From Lachnospiraceae bacterium (GTDB lineage Bacteria; Bacillota; Clostridia; Lachnospirales; Lachnospiraceae), in the NCBI GenBank assembly GCA_021199395.1, contig JAJQIE010000124.1, positions 1 through 7,155 of the forward strand: a DNA stretch of 7,155 nt, read 5' to 3'. The number at the start of each line of letters is the position of its first letter. The first letter of the stretch is position 1. A program made the position numbers and the translations under genes. The notes below the pieces were generated by a model that had not been told where the DNA came from, made no database searches, and saw only the letters and a list, made by a program, of their open reading frames with translations. Below, piece after piece: positions 1-7,114 of this stretch.

Positions 1-2
1 CC

Positions 3-3000
3 TATGTGGCAAGGGAAATCTATGGCTTTTGCCACACGCTGCCGCAGGAGCTGCGGAATAGCTCTCCGCTGGACTTGTCGCTGGAATTTACGGATGCAGT
101 TCCCGCACTGAGCCAGCTATTGACTGACCCAGACTTGACCGCACAGATCGCAGCCTTTATGGAGCAAGCAGCGGCACAACTCCCGGAAGATCATCGTTCC
201 ATTACACAGAACCGGCGGCAGCTTACTGATGTACTGGCATATCGTGATGGAACATTTAACCTGTTCCCCGTGAGTGAATCACATATCCCCACACAAAGGC
301 AAGCCCCAACACGCAATCAAAACCGCAGCGGGCAGCGCTTCGACAGCGGTGTGGATGGACAGCTCAGTTTTATGAGCCTGTTGGGTAACGAGGAACCGGC
401 TGCAGAAACGCCGTCTGATACTATCAGCCATGACGATACAGATACACCGGAGATTGCCGATGCGCCCGAAACTGCGGATGCAGAACCGATTGTTGAGGCA
501 CCGTCTGAACCTGCTCAAGAACCTGAACCGGCTGGAACAACTCCGCCCGTAGAATTGGAGATCCTACAGCCACTTACACTAACGGCAATGGACGAATACA
601 ACGCCATCAAGGAACAGCACTCCGGCCATCTGGTCGGATTTGAGCAGCACGGCTACTACGAGTTTTACGGTGAAGATGCCGCAAGAGCTGCCGACATATT
701 GGGCCGCAATCTTCTGGAGAAAGACCTGCCCACTGGCGGCACAGTTCCCGTGACCGGCTTTAAGGCTTCCCAATGGGTCGCCGCTTCGCATCGCCTTTGG
801 CGCTCCGGTGCAGATGTCTATCTCGCCGGGGAAAATCCAGACCACACCCACAGTCTGACGAAAGAGTTGCTGGCACAGGACTATGTGCCTGTCGGCGCAG
901 AACTGAACATCGAGGGGCGTGATTTCCGTGTGGAATCCGTTGATTTTGCTACCGGTCACGTCAGTCTGGTCGATCTGACCTTCATGAATGCGATGGGCTT
1001 CCCCATCAGCAGAGTGGAGCCTCTGGATTTTGTCCGCAGCTTTGTTGAGGAACAACTCCCGCTTGGGCTTGAACCGGAATGGACACTGCTCCCCAATGAT
1101 ACGGAAGTGCCGTTTGAGGCAGAACCAGGAACAGAACCGGCACCCGTTCAAGATTCGGTGGCAGAAGCTGAACCTGCTGACACCGATGAAACAGAACCAG
1201 TAACAGCAGATACGCCAACACTTGCAGAGCAGGTGGAACAGTACGAAGCAGAGCGCACGGCGCTCCGTAATCAGGTGCTGGAGGGCCTGACCCCGGAGCA
1301 GAAAACCATTGTGGAAGCAATGGAGACTGCGGGTTGGCCCTTCCGTCCGACAGAAAATGACCCGATCTATTTTGGAGATGTGGATGATTACCCTGTTGTG
1401 TTCACCTCTTGGGAAGATGCCCACACCTTCATTGATTCTGCAGAACTGAAAGACACCCCTGGACTGCGTGAAAAGGTGCAGGCGATCCTTCACCCGGCAC
1501 CGACGCCGCAGCCTGAAGTCACCGAAACGCCAGTGGCCTTCTATCCCGGCGAGCAAAACGGTCTGCCCTTCGATGTAGAGATCAGAACGCTGTCTTTTGA
1601 TGAGCCTGAACCGCCTGCTCCTGCACAAGAATCTGCTCAAGAAGCAACCATATGGAACGTGGTCAGGGTAAGCGGCAGCGTCCGGGAATTTCTGAGCGGT
1701 GGATTTGATAGCGAAGCCGCAGCCATTGAATTTGCAGAGAGCATCGGCGCAGACGGAACGTATTTAGATGAGAATCAGTTTGAGTGGGGTCTGGAAGTAG
1801 AGGAAGCTATGGCCCCGTTACGGGAACGGGTTGTAGAGCCTGACCTTGATGAAATCTTAGACGAGAATCCCATCTCTGTCGAGATTGATGGCGAGTGGCA
1901 GACCTTCCCCAACCGGGATGCTGCTGAACAAGCCATACTTGATGCCTCAACACAGGCCCCGCAGGAGCCGCAGAACTTCCATATCACTGATGATGACTTA
2001 GGCGCTGGCGGTCCGAAAGCAAAATTTAGAGCCAACGTAGAAGCCATCCGGCTGCTGAACGACCTTGAATTTTCTGACCGTCTGGCAACTCCAGAGGAAC
2101 AGGAAGTTCTCTCCAGATATGTCGGCTGGGGCGGCATCCCGCAGGCTTTTGATGAGAACAATGCAGACTGGGCAAAAGAGTATGCAGAACTGAAAGAACT
2201 GCTGTCCCCGGCAGAGTATGAATCCGCACGGGGCAGCGTCCTGAACGCTCACTATACCTCCCCCACAGTGATTCACGCCATCTATGATGCGCTGGGCAAC
2301 ATGGGTTTTACCACCGGGAATGTCCTGGAGCCTGCCTGCGGCGTCGGCAACTTTTTCGGGTGTCTCCCGGAGACGATGCAGGATAGCCGGTTATACGGTG
2401 TAGAACTGGACAGTCTGACCGGGCGTATTGCAAAGCAGCTCTACCAGAAAGCCAACATCACCATTGACGGCTTTGAACGCACGTCCTTCCCCAACGACTT
2501 CTTTGACGTGGTGGTCGGTAACGTCCCCTTCGGCAATTACGGCGTAGCGGATAAAGCCTATGACCGCCACAAATTCCTGATCCATGACTACTTCCTGGCA
2601 AAATCTCTTGACCAGGTACGCACTGGCGGCGTAGTCGCTGTGCTGACCTCCAGCGGAACGCTGGATAAGAAGGATACCTCCACCAGAGAATATCTGGCGC
2701 AAAGGGCCGACCTTCTGGGTGCGATCCGTCTCCCCAACAACGCCTTTCGGCGCAATGCTGGAACGGACGTGGTAGCGGATATCCTGTTTCTGCAAAAGCG
2801 TGACCGTGCGCCGCTTGAAATGCCCGAATGGGTACGCCTTGGCCAGACCGAGGACGGACATCCCATCAATCAATACTTTATCTCGCATCCTGAGATGGTG
2901 CTGGGTGAACTGGCTACGGAAAGCACCCAATACGGCAAACAGGAACTGACGGTTGCTCCTATCCCCGGCGCTGACCTGTCCGAGCAGCTTAAGGAAGCTA

Positions 3001-6000
3001 TCTCCCACATTCACGGCAGTATTCAGGCAGTGGAGATCACCGACAGTGACCTGGATGTGGATGATTCCATCCCGGCAGACCCGGATGTGCAGAATTTCAG
3101 CTACACCGTTAAGGACGGGCAGATTTATTTCCGGGAAAGCTCTATGATGCACCGTCAGGAGCTGCCTGCAGCTACGGCAGAACGTGTCAAAGGCATGGTG
3201 GAGCTTCGGGATACTGTCCGCACCCTGCTGAAAATGCAGTTGGAAGATGCCAGCGACGATGCGATCCATGCACAGATGGCGCTGCTGAACAGCCGATATG
3301 ATCTGTTTACCGCAAAATATGGCCTGCTGAACAGCACGGGCAACCGTCGTGCCTTTGCACAGGATACCTCCTATTTCCTGCTCTCCTCTCTGGAAAACAT
3401 CGACGAGGACGGAAAGCTGGTCAGCAAGGCAGACATATTTACCAAACGCACCATCCGGAAAGCTGAACCTGTCACATCTGTGGACACCGCCGTGGAAGCA
3501 CTCTCTGTCTCTATGGGTGAAAAAGCCTGTGTAGACCTCGCTTACATGTCGGAGCTTTATGGGAAGCCACCGGAGGAAATCTGTGAGGAACTGCATGGTC
3601 TGATTTTTCAGGACCCGATCACCGACCAATGGCAGACCGCTGATGAATACTTATCGGGTAACGTGAGGGCAAAGCTCAAAACAGCAGAGACTTTTGCGGA
3701 AAATAACCCGGCTTTTGCCGCCAACGTGGAAGCTCTGAGACAGGTACAGCCCAAAGACCTGACTGCCGGTGAGATTGACGTTCGTCTGGGCGTCACTTGG
3801 ATTGAGCCAGAGATCATTACACAGTTTATGAGGGAACTGCTTCACACCCCGTCTCACCAGATATGGCGGGAAAATATCAAAGTCATGTACGCAGAATCCA
3901 CCGACGAGTGGAACATCAAGGGAAAATCTGTTGACAGTGGCAACGTGACCGCCAATGTGACCTTCGGCACGAAGCGTGTCACCGCATATCGTCTGTTAGA
4001 GGATGCCCTGAACCAGCGACAGACAAAAATCTACGATACCATCCGGGATGAAAACGGCAACGAACGCCGTGTGATCAACCGGAACGAAACCATTCTCGCA
4101 CAACAAAAACAAGATGCAATTAAAACCGCATTTCAGGAGTGGATCTTCAAAGACCCCCGCAGGCGTGAAACACTGGTCACACGGTACAATGAACGGTTTA
4201 ACTGTATTCGGCCCCGTGAGTATGACGGAAGCCATCTGCAGTTCCCCGGCATGAACCCGCAGATCAGCCTGCGTCCGCACCAGAAAAATGTAGTAGCACA
4301 CATTTTGTACGGTGGCAACACCCTCGCCGCCCACGCAGTCGGCGCAGGCAAGACCTTTAGCTGCATCGCCGCAGCGATGGAGAGCAAACGGCTGGGGTTA
4401 TGCCACAAGTCCCTGTTCGTAGTACCCAACCACCTGTTAGACCAGTGGGGTACGGACATCTTACGGCTGTACCCCAATGCAAAAGTGCTGGTCGCAACTA
4501 AAAAAGACTTTGAACCGGCGAACCGGAAGAAGTTTTGCTCCCGGATCGCCACCGGCGATTACGATGCCGTAGTGATCGGCCACACCCAGTTTGAGAAAAT
4601 CCCCCTGTCTGTGGAGCGTCAAAAGGCACTTCTGGAACAGCAGATTGAGGAAGTGATGGAGGGGATTTCCGATATAAAGGAGGCGAACGGCGAACGCTTT
4701 ACCATTAAGCAGATGGAGGCTACTAAAAAGCGTCTGGAGGCCAGACTTAAAAAGCTGACCGAGGGCAAGGCCAAAGATGACGTTGTGACCTTCGAGGAAT
4801 TAGGTGTAGACCGCCTGTTTGTAGACGAATCACAAAGTTTTAAGAACCTCTACACCTTCAGCAAGATGCAGAACGTAGCGGGTGTATCCACGACGGATGC
4901 CCAGAAGTCCTCGGATATGTACGCAAAATGTCAGTACATGGACGAAATCACCGGCGGGCGTGGCATTACCTTCGCAACAGGAACTCCCATCTCGAACAGC
5001 ATGACCGAATTGTTTACACTTATGCGCTATCTGCAGGCAGACATGCTCCGCGATATGCGCTTGACCCACTTCGACAGCTGGGCGGCGCAGTTTGGTGAAA
5101 CCGTAACGGCCATCGAGCTTACCCCCGAAGGTACAGGATATAGAGCGAAGACCCGGTTTGCACGGTTCTTCAATCTACCGGAGCTGATGAGCATGTGGAA
5201 GGAATGTGCGGACATTCAGACCGCAGATATGCTCAAACTCCCGGTCCCGGAAGCTCTCTACGAAAATATCGTGGTGGAACCCTCAGAGATTCAGGAGGGA
5301 ATGGTTGCGGAACTGGCTGAACGCGCCGAAAGGATTCATGCCGGCGCTGTGGATGCCAGTGAGGACAATATGCTCTGTGTGACCAACGACGGGCGCAAGC
5401 TGGCTCTGGACCAGCGGCTCATTAACCCCATGCTCCCGGATGACCCCAACAGCAAGGTCAACGCCTGTGTGGAACAGACTTTTCGGCTATGGGAATCCAC
5501 GGCTGCGGAGAAATCGACGCAGGTGATCTTCTGCGACCAGAGTACACCAAAGGGTGACGGCAGCTTTAATGTCTATGAGGACATCAAGGCAAAACTTGTC
5601 GCCAGAGGCGTTCCGGAAAGTGAGATTGCATTCATTCATGATGCTGCAACGGACGCACAGAAAGCGGCGCTCTTTTCCAAGGTACGCTCCGGTCAGGTGC
5701 GTGTGATCCTCGGCTCCACGTCTAAGATGGGCGCAGGCACCAACATTCAGGACCGCCTTGTGGCGCTCCACCATTTGGATGTGCCGTGGCGTCCCTCCGA
5801 TGTGGAACAGCAGGAAGGCCGTATTTTACGGCAGGGCAACGGCAACAAGCAGGTGCATATCTTCCGCTATATCACGGAACGGACGTTTGATGCCTATATG
5901 TGGCAGATTCTGGAGAATAAGCAAAAGTTTATTGGACAGGTCATGACCAGCAAATCCCCAGCCCGTTCCTGTGAGGACACGGACGAAACCTCTTTGAAGT

Positions 6001-6950
6001 ATGCCGAAGTCAAGGCACTGGCCTCCGGTAATCCTCTGATTCTGGAGAAAACAGAACTGGATACCGCTGTGACAAAGCTGAAACTGATGAAGGCAGACTT
6101 CACCAGCCGCCACTATCAGCTGGAGGATATGCTCATCCACACCTACCCGAAGCAGATCGCACAGACCGAGGCCCTTCTGGAAGGGCTGCAAAAGGACAAG
6201 GCTACCGCTACTGCAAATCTGCCGCCCGATGCAGAGCATTTCCAGATGACGATTGCCGGAAAGGTGTACACCGACCGGAAAGAAGCAGGCACGGCCATCA
6301 TTGCCGCCTGTGCCGGTCTGAAAGCAGTCAACGCTGACGGTGTAATTGGAGAATACGCCGGTTTTACCATGTCAGCGCAGTTTGATTCGTTTTCCCAGTT
6401 ATTCCGCGTAACCCTGAAAGGAGCTGTGAGCCACCAAATCGAGGTTGGCGAAGACCCGTCCGGTAATATCACCCGTATCAATAATGCCCTGAACGGTATC
6501 GAGAAGAAAATCGCCACCGCAGAACAGCGTCTGGAGACGCTTCAGGAGAATGTGGCGAAAGCCAAAGAAGAACTGGAACGTCCCTTCCCCCAGGAAGCAG
6601 AGCTTGCCGCAAAACAGCGCAGGCTCACCGAAGTCAATACGATGCTGGATTTGGACATTCAGGATCAGTCTATGCCGCCAGAGCAAAATGTTTCCGGGCA
6701 AGAAGAACAGGCTGCGGATGCACCAAAGCGGCACAGCTCATTACCCAGCCAGCAGACACCGACTGCAGGAACTCCCCCACCGGAGCCAAAACCGACCACA
6801 CAGTTTGAATACGCTCCCCGGCAGGACGCGGCTCATGCAGATGCCCCAAAGCGCCCTTCCGTTTTGGCTAAGTTAAGCGAAGCCAAGGCAAGAGCTGCAG
6901 GCCAGTCTACTCCCGATGCCACCCACCACAAGAAAGACCATTCCCTTTAA
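3..6950 (+). CDS. Polyvalent conjugative-element protein: N6-adenine methyltransferase fused to SNF2-like helicase (5' partial)
   Basis: Residues are numbered from the GTG at position 6. The frame is open to the left edge and no ribosome binding site is visible, so the true start is probably upstream and the N-terminus is missing. About 2,314 residues are present, ending at TAA 6948-6950. Order of parts: helical N-terminal region 1-126; acidic Pro-rich linker 127-190; MutS-domain-I-like module 205-277; beta-rich module 300-350; linker 350-427; small alpha/beta modules 428-655; methyltransferase 657-935; connector 936-1419; SF2 helicase 1420-1980; conserved C-terminal region with coiled coil 2079-2220; Pro-rich tail 2223-2314. 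Methylase-helicase giants of this sort are typical of Firmicutes conjugative elements, and phage P1 DarB has a comparable fusion that protects DNA from type I restriction. By inference it modifies or remodels element DNA in the recipient cytoplasm. Family assignment is confident; the exact role is not. Confidence 0.93.
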   Translation, partial: YVAREIYGFCHTLPQELRNSSPLDLSLEFTDAVPALSQLLTDPDLTAQIAAFMEQAAAQLPEDHRSITQNRRQLTDVLAYRDGTFNLFPVSESHIPTQRQAPTRNQNRSGQRFDSGVDGQLSFMSLLGNEEPAAETPSDTISHDDTDTPEIADAPETADAEPIVEAPSEPAQEPEPAGTTPPVELEILQPLTLTAMDEYNAIKEQHSGHLVGFEQHGYYEFYGEDAARAADILGRNLLEKDLPTGGTVPVTGFKASQWVAASHRLWRSGADVYLAGENPDHTHSLTKELLAQDYVPVGAELNIEGRDFRVESVDFATGHVSLVDLTFMNAMGFPISRVEPLDFVRSFVEEQLPLGLEPEWTLLPNDTEVPFEAEPGTEPAPVQDSVAEAEPADTDETEPVTADTPTLAEQVEQYEAERTALRNQVLEGLTPEQKTIVEAMETAGWPFRPTENDPIYFGDVDDYPVVFTSWEDAHTFIDSAELKDTPGLREKVQAILHPAPTPQPEVTETPVAFYPGEQNGLPFDVEIRTLSFDEPEPPAPAQESAQEATIWNVVRVSGSVREFLSGGFDSEAAAIEFAESIGADGTYLDENQFEWGLEVEEAMAPLRERVVEPDLDEILDENPISVEIDGEWQTFPNRDAAEQAILDASTQAPQEPQNFHITDDDLGAGGPKAKFRANVEAIRLLNDLEFSDRLATPEEQEVLSRYVGWGGIPQAFDENNADWAKEYAELKELLSPAEYESARGSVLNAHYTSPTVIHAIYDALGNMGFTTGNVLEPACGVGNFFGCLPETMQDSRLYGVELDSLTGRIAKQLYQKANITIDGFERTSFPNDFFDVVVGNVPFGNYGVADKAYDRHKFLIHDYFLAKSLDQVRTGGVVAVLTSSGTLDKKDTSTREYLAQRADLLGAIRLPNNAFRRNAGTDVVADILFLQKRDRAPLEMPEWVRLGQTEDGHPINQYFISHPEMVLGELATESTQYGKQELTVAPIPGADLSEQLKEAISHIHGSIQAVEITDSDLDVDDSIPADPDVQNFSYTVKDGQIYFRESSMMHRQELPAATAERVKGMVELRDTVRTLLKMQLEDASDDAIHAQMALLNSRYDLFTAKYGLLNSTGNRRAFAQDTSYFLLSSLENIDEDGKLVSKADIFTKRTIRKAEPVTSVDTAVEALSVSMGEKACVDLAYMSELYGKPPEEICEELHGLIFQDPITDQWQTADEYLSGNVRAKLKTAETFAENNPAFAANVEALRQVQPKDLTAGEIDVRLGVTWIEPEIITQFMRELLHTPSHQIWRENIKVMYAESTDEWNIKGKSVDSGNVTANVTFGTKRVTAYRLLEDALNQRQTKIYDTIRDENGNERRVINRNETILAQQKQDAIKTAFQEWIFKDPRRRETLVTRYNERFNCIRPREYDGSHLQFPGMNPQISLRPHQKNVVAHILYGGNTLAAHAVGAGKTFSCIAAAMESKRLGLCHKSLFVVPNHLLDQWGTDILRLYPNAKVLVATKKDFEPANRKKFCSRIATGDYDAVVIGHTQFEKIPLSVERQKALLEQQIEEVMEGISDIKEANGERFTIKQMEATKKRLEARLKKLTEGKAKDDVVTFEELGVDRLFVDESQSFKNLYTFSKMQNVAGVSTTDAQKSSDMYAKCQYMDEITGGRGITFATGTPISNSMTELFTLMRYLQADMLRDMRLTHFDSWAAQFGETVTAIELTPEGTGYRAKTRFARFFNLPELMSMWKECADIQTADMLKLPVPEALYENIVVEPSEIQEGMVAELAERAERIHAGAVDASEDNMLCVTNDGRKLALDQRLINPMLPDDPNSKVNACVEQTFRLWESTAAEKSTQVIFCDQSTPKGDGSFNVYEDIKAKLVARGVPESEIAFIHDAATDAQKAALFSKVRSGQVRVILGSTSKMGAGTNIQDRLVALHHLDVPWRPSDVEQQEGRILRQGNGNKQVHIFRYITERTFDAYMWQILENKQKFIGQVMTSKSPARSCEDTDETSLKYAEVKALASGNPLILEKTELDTAVTKLKLMKADFTSRHYQLEDMLIHTYPKQIAQTEALLEGLQKDKATATANLPPDAEHFQMTIAGKVYTDRKEAGTAIIAACAGLKAVNADGVIGEYAGFTMSAQFDSFSQLFRVTLKGAVSHQIEVGEDPSGNITRINNALNGIEKKIATAEQRLETLQENVAKAKEELERPFPQEAELAAKQRRLTEVNTMLDLDIQDQSMPPEQNVSGQEEQAADAPKRHSSLPSQQTPTAGTPPPEPKPTTQFEYAPRQDAAHADAPKRPSVLAKLSEAKARAAGQSTPDATHHKKDHSL
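618..836 (+). other. MutS domain I-like module within the large protein
   Basis: Residues 205-277 read like the N-terminal mismatch-recognition domain of MutS. A hydrophobic strand leads into GYYEFYGEDAARAADILG (216 onward), which matches the MutS pattern 'GDFYExFxEDAxxAAxxLG'. This is followed by VPVTGF (247-252), matching 'xPMxGVP', a helix, and GADVYLAGE (268-276), matching the MutS 'GYxVAxxEQ'. The order and spacing of the three blocks agree with MutS. The Phe-x-Glu mismatch-wedge residues appear replaced: the block reads Tyr-Tyr-Glu-Phe. No MutS ATPase or clamp domains follow. The module probably contributes DNA or protein binding; this is inference from remembered family patterns, not a search. 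Confidence 0.6.
1974..2810 (+). other. Gamma-class N6-adenine DNA methyltransferase domain
   Basis: Residues 657-935. A lead-in helix block with YVGWGG (705-710) precedes a motif X-like segment NAHYTSPTVI (747-756), comparable to 'GQFFTP' in HsdM and Eco57I-type enzymes. The SAM-binding motif I is VLEPACGVGNFF (773-784). The catalytic motif IV is GNVPFG (838-843), where the canonical form is (N/D/S)PP(Y/F/W). The order X, I, IV is that of gamma-class amino-methyltransferases acting on adenine N6. Later blocks LTSSGTLDK (from 880), IRLPNNAF (907-914) and GTDVVADI (919-926) are the usual C-terminal half of this fold. No separate target-recognition domain is evident, so sequence specificity cannot be predicted. 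The Val in motif IV is, as I recall, common in this family, so activity is plausible but unproven. Confidence 0.88.
4263..5945 (+). other. SNF2-like superfamily II helicase/translocase domain
   Basis: Residues 1420-1980 hold both RecA-like lobes. Lobe 1 has LRPHQ (1422-1426, Q-motif-like), Walker A AVGAGKTF (1444-1451, Lys1449), motif Ia VVPNHLLDQW (from 1472), IGHTQF (1524-1529), Walker B FVDESQ (Asp1607-Glu1608) and motif III ATGTPISNS (1657-1665). Lobe 2 has QVIFCDQ (1839-1845), motif V MGAGTNIQ (1908-1915) and motif VI QQEGRILRQG with arginine residues 1939 and 1942. All ATPase residues are intact, so an active ATP-driven DNA translocase is expected. Between the Ia region and Walker B, residues 1535-1590 form a charged coiled-coil-like insert. 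The most similar known types are SNF2 and type I/III restriction motors. Strand-separating activity is not implied by the sequence. Confidence 0.92.
6240..6665 (+). other. Conserved C-terminal domain and coiled coil of the large protein
   Basis: Residues 2079-2220. A beta-rich part starts with FQMTIAGKVYTDRKEAG, continues through IGEYAGFTM and ends with GNITRINNALNGIEKK. It is followed by a heptad-rich helical stretch (about 2158-2200) and the block PFPQEAEL...RRLTEVNTMLDLD. From memory this arrangement recurs at the C-terminus of methylase-helicase proteins from conjugative elements and phages. Its function is unknown to me; a role in oligomerisation or DNA contact is a guess. The tail after it (2223-2314) is Pro/Gln/Ala rich and probably disordered. 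It contains ADAPKR twice, about 40 residues apart. Confidence 0.6.
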
Positions 6951-6955
6951 TTCCA

Positions 6956-6989
6956 TGCCAGCCGGGGCACTCCGGTGTCCCGACTGGCA
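6956..6989 (+). terminator. Strong intergenic hairpin with UNCG-type tetraloop (possible attenuator, or processing or stability element)
   Basis: Arms 6956-6970 and 6975-6989 pair over 15 positions with one C-A mismatch and one G-U wobble. The loop is TCCG (6971-6974), closed by a C-G pair, which is the exceptionally stable C(UNCG)G form. It begins five bases after the stop codon of the large gene. No run of T follows the 3' arm, so it does not meet the usual definition of an intrinsic terminator. It could lower read-through, protect the upstream mRNA 3' end, or mark a processing site. Existence of the hairpin is clear; its function is inferred. Confidence 0.6.
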
Positions 6990-7013
6990 GCACACCGCAG
7001 ATTATGCCATAAA

Positions 7014-7019
7014 AGGAGG
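7014..7019 (+). promoter_or_regulatory. Ribosome binding site for the downstream ArdC-like gene
   Basis: A perfect AGGAGG lies eight bases before the ATG at 7028, which supports real translation initiation there. No convincing -35/-10 promoter pair is visible in the 77-base gap, so the gene is probably read from the same transcript as the large gene. Confidence 0.85.
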
Positions 7020-7027
7020 AACCAGAA

Positions 7028-7114
7028 ATGGCACAAGAAAAACAAAACTACGCTGAACAACAGCGGCAGAAGATCAAAGCCGCAACCGAACGGTTGGAAG
7101 CCTGTTTTCGGTAA
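7028..7114 (+). pseudogene. Start of an ArdC/DUF1738-like antirestriction gene, open for only 28 codons
   Basis: The reading frame opens at ATG 7028 behind an excellent ribosome binding site and ends at TAA 7112-7114. The first 25 residues (MAQEKQNYAEQQ, then a charged helix ending KAATERLEA) match, from memory, the extreme N-terminus of ArdC-like proteins in Firmicutes conjugative elements. Those normally continue for a few hundred residues with an N-terminal ssDNA-binding domain and often a zincin-type metallopeptidase domain. Here the match stops after about codon 25, and the next codons (CFR, stop) do not fit. All three forward frames meet a stop before the window ends (7112, 7117, 7146), so a single indel would not restore a long frame. 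The likely reading is a gene cut by a rearrangement, insertion or assembly junction near 7102. A genuine 28-residue peptide is less likely. Confidence 0.55.

Noticed and set aside
579..1640. Minus-strand open frame of 353 codons antisense to the N-terminal modules and linkers
   Set aside because: It is a shadow of the Pro/Glu/Ala-rich plus-strand coding sequence. Its composition is Cys/Arg/Phe-rich and no domain can be recognised.
508..1650. Repeated GAACCTGCTCAAGAA-like stretches as a DNA repeat array
   Set aside because: The similarity is short and irregular, and is explained by repeated Glu-Pro-Ala-Gln codons in flexible linkers.
2391..3629. Long minus-strand open frame (412 codons) antisense to the methyltransferase region
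   Set aside because: It lies wholly inside a clearly coding plus-strand gene. Its translation is Arg/His/Cys/Phe-rich without recognisable motifs, as expected for a codon-bias shadow, and no minus-strand ribosome binding site stands out.
6953..6990. Classical Rho-independent terminator
   Set aside because: The stem is strong, but no T-rich tract follows the 3' arm (next bases are GCACACCGCAG), so it is reported as a hairpin of uncertain function.
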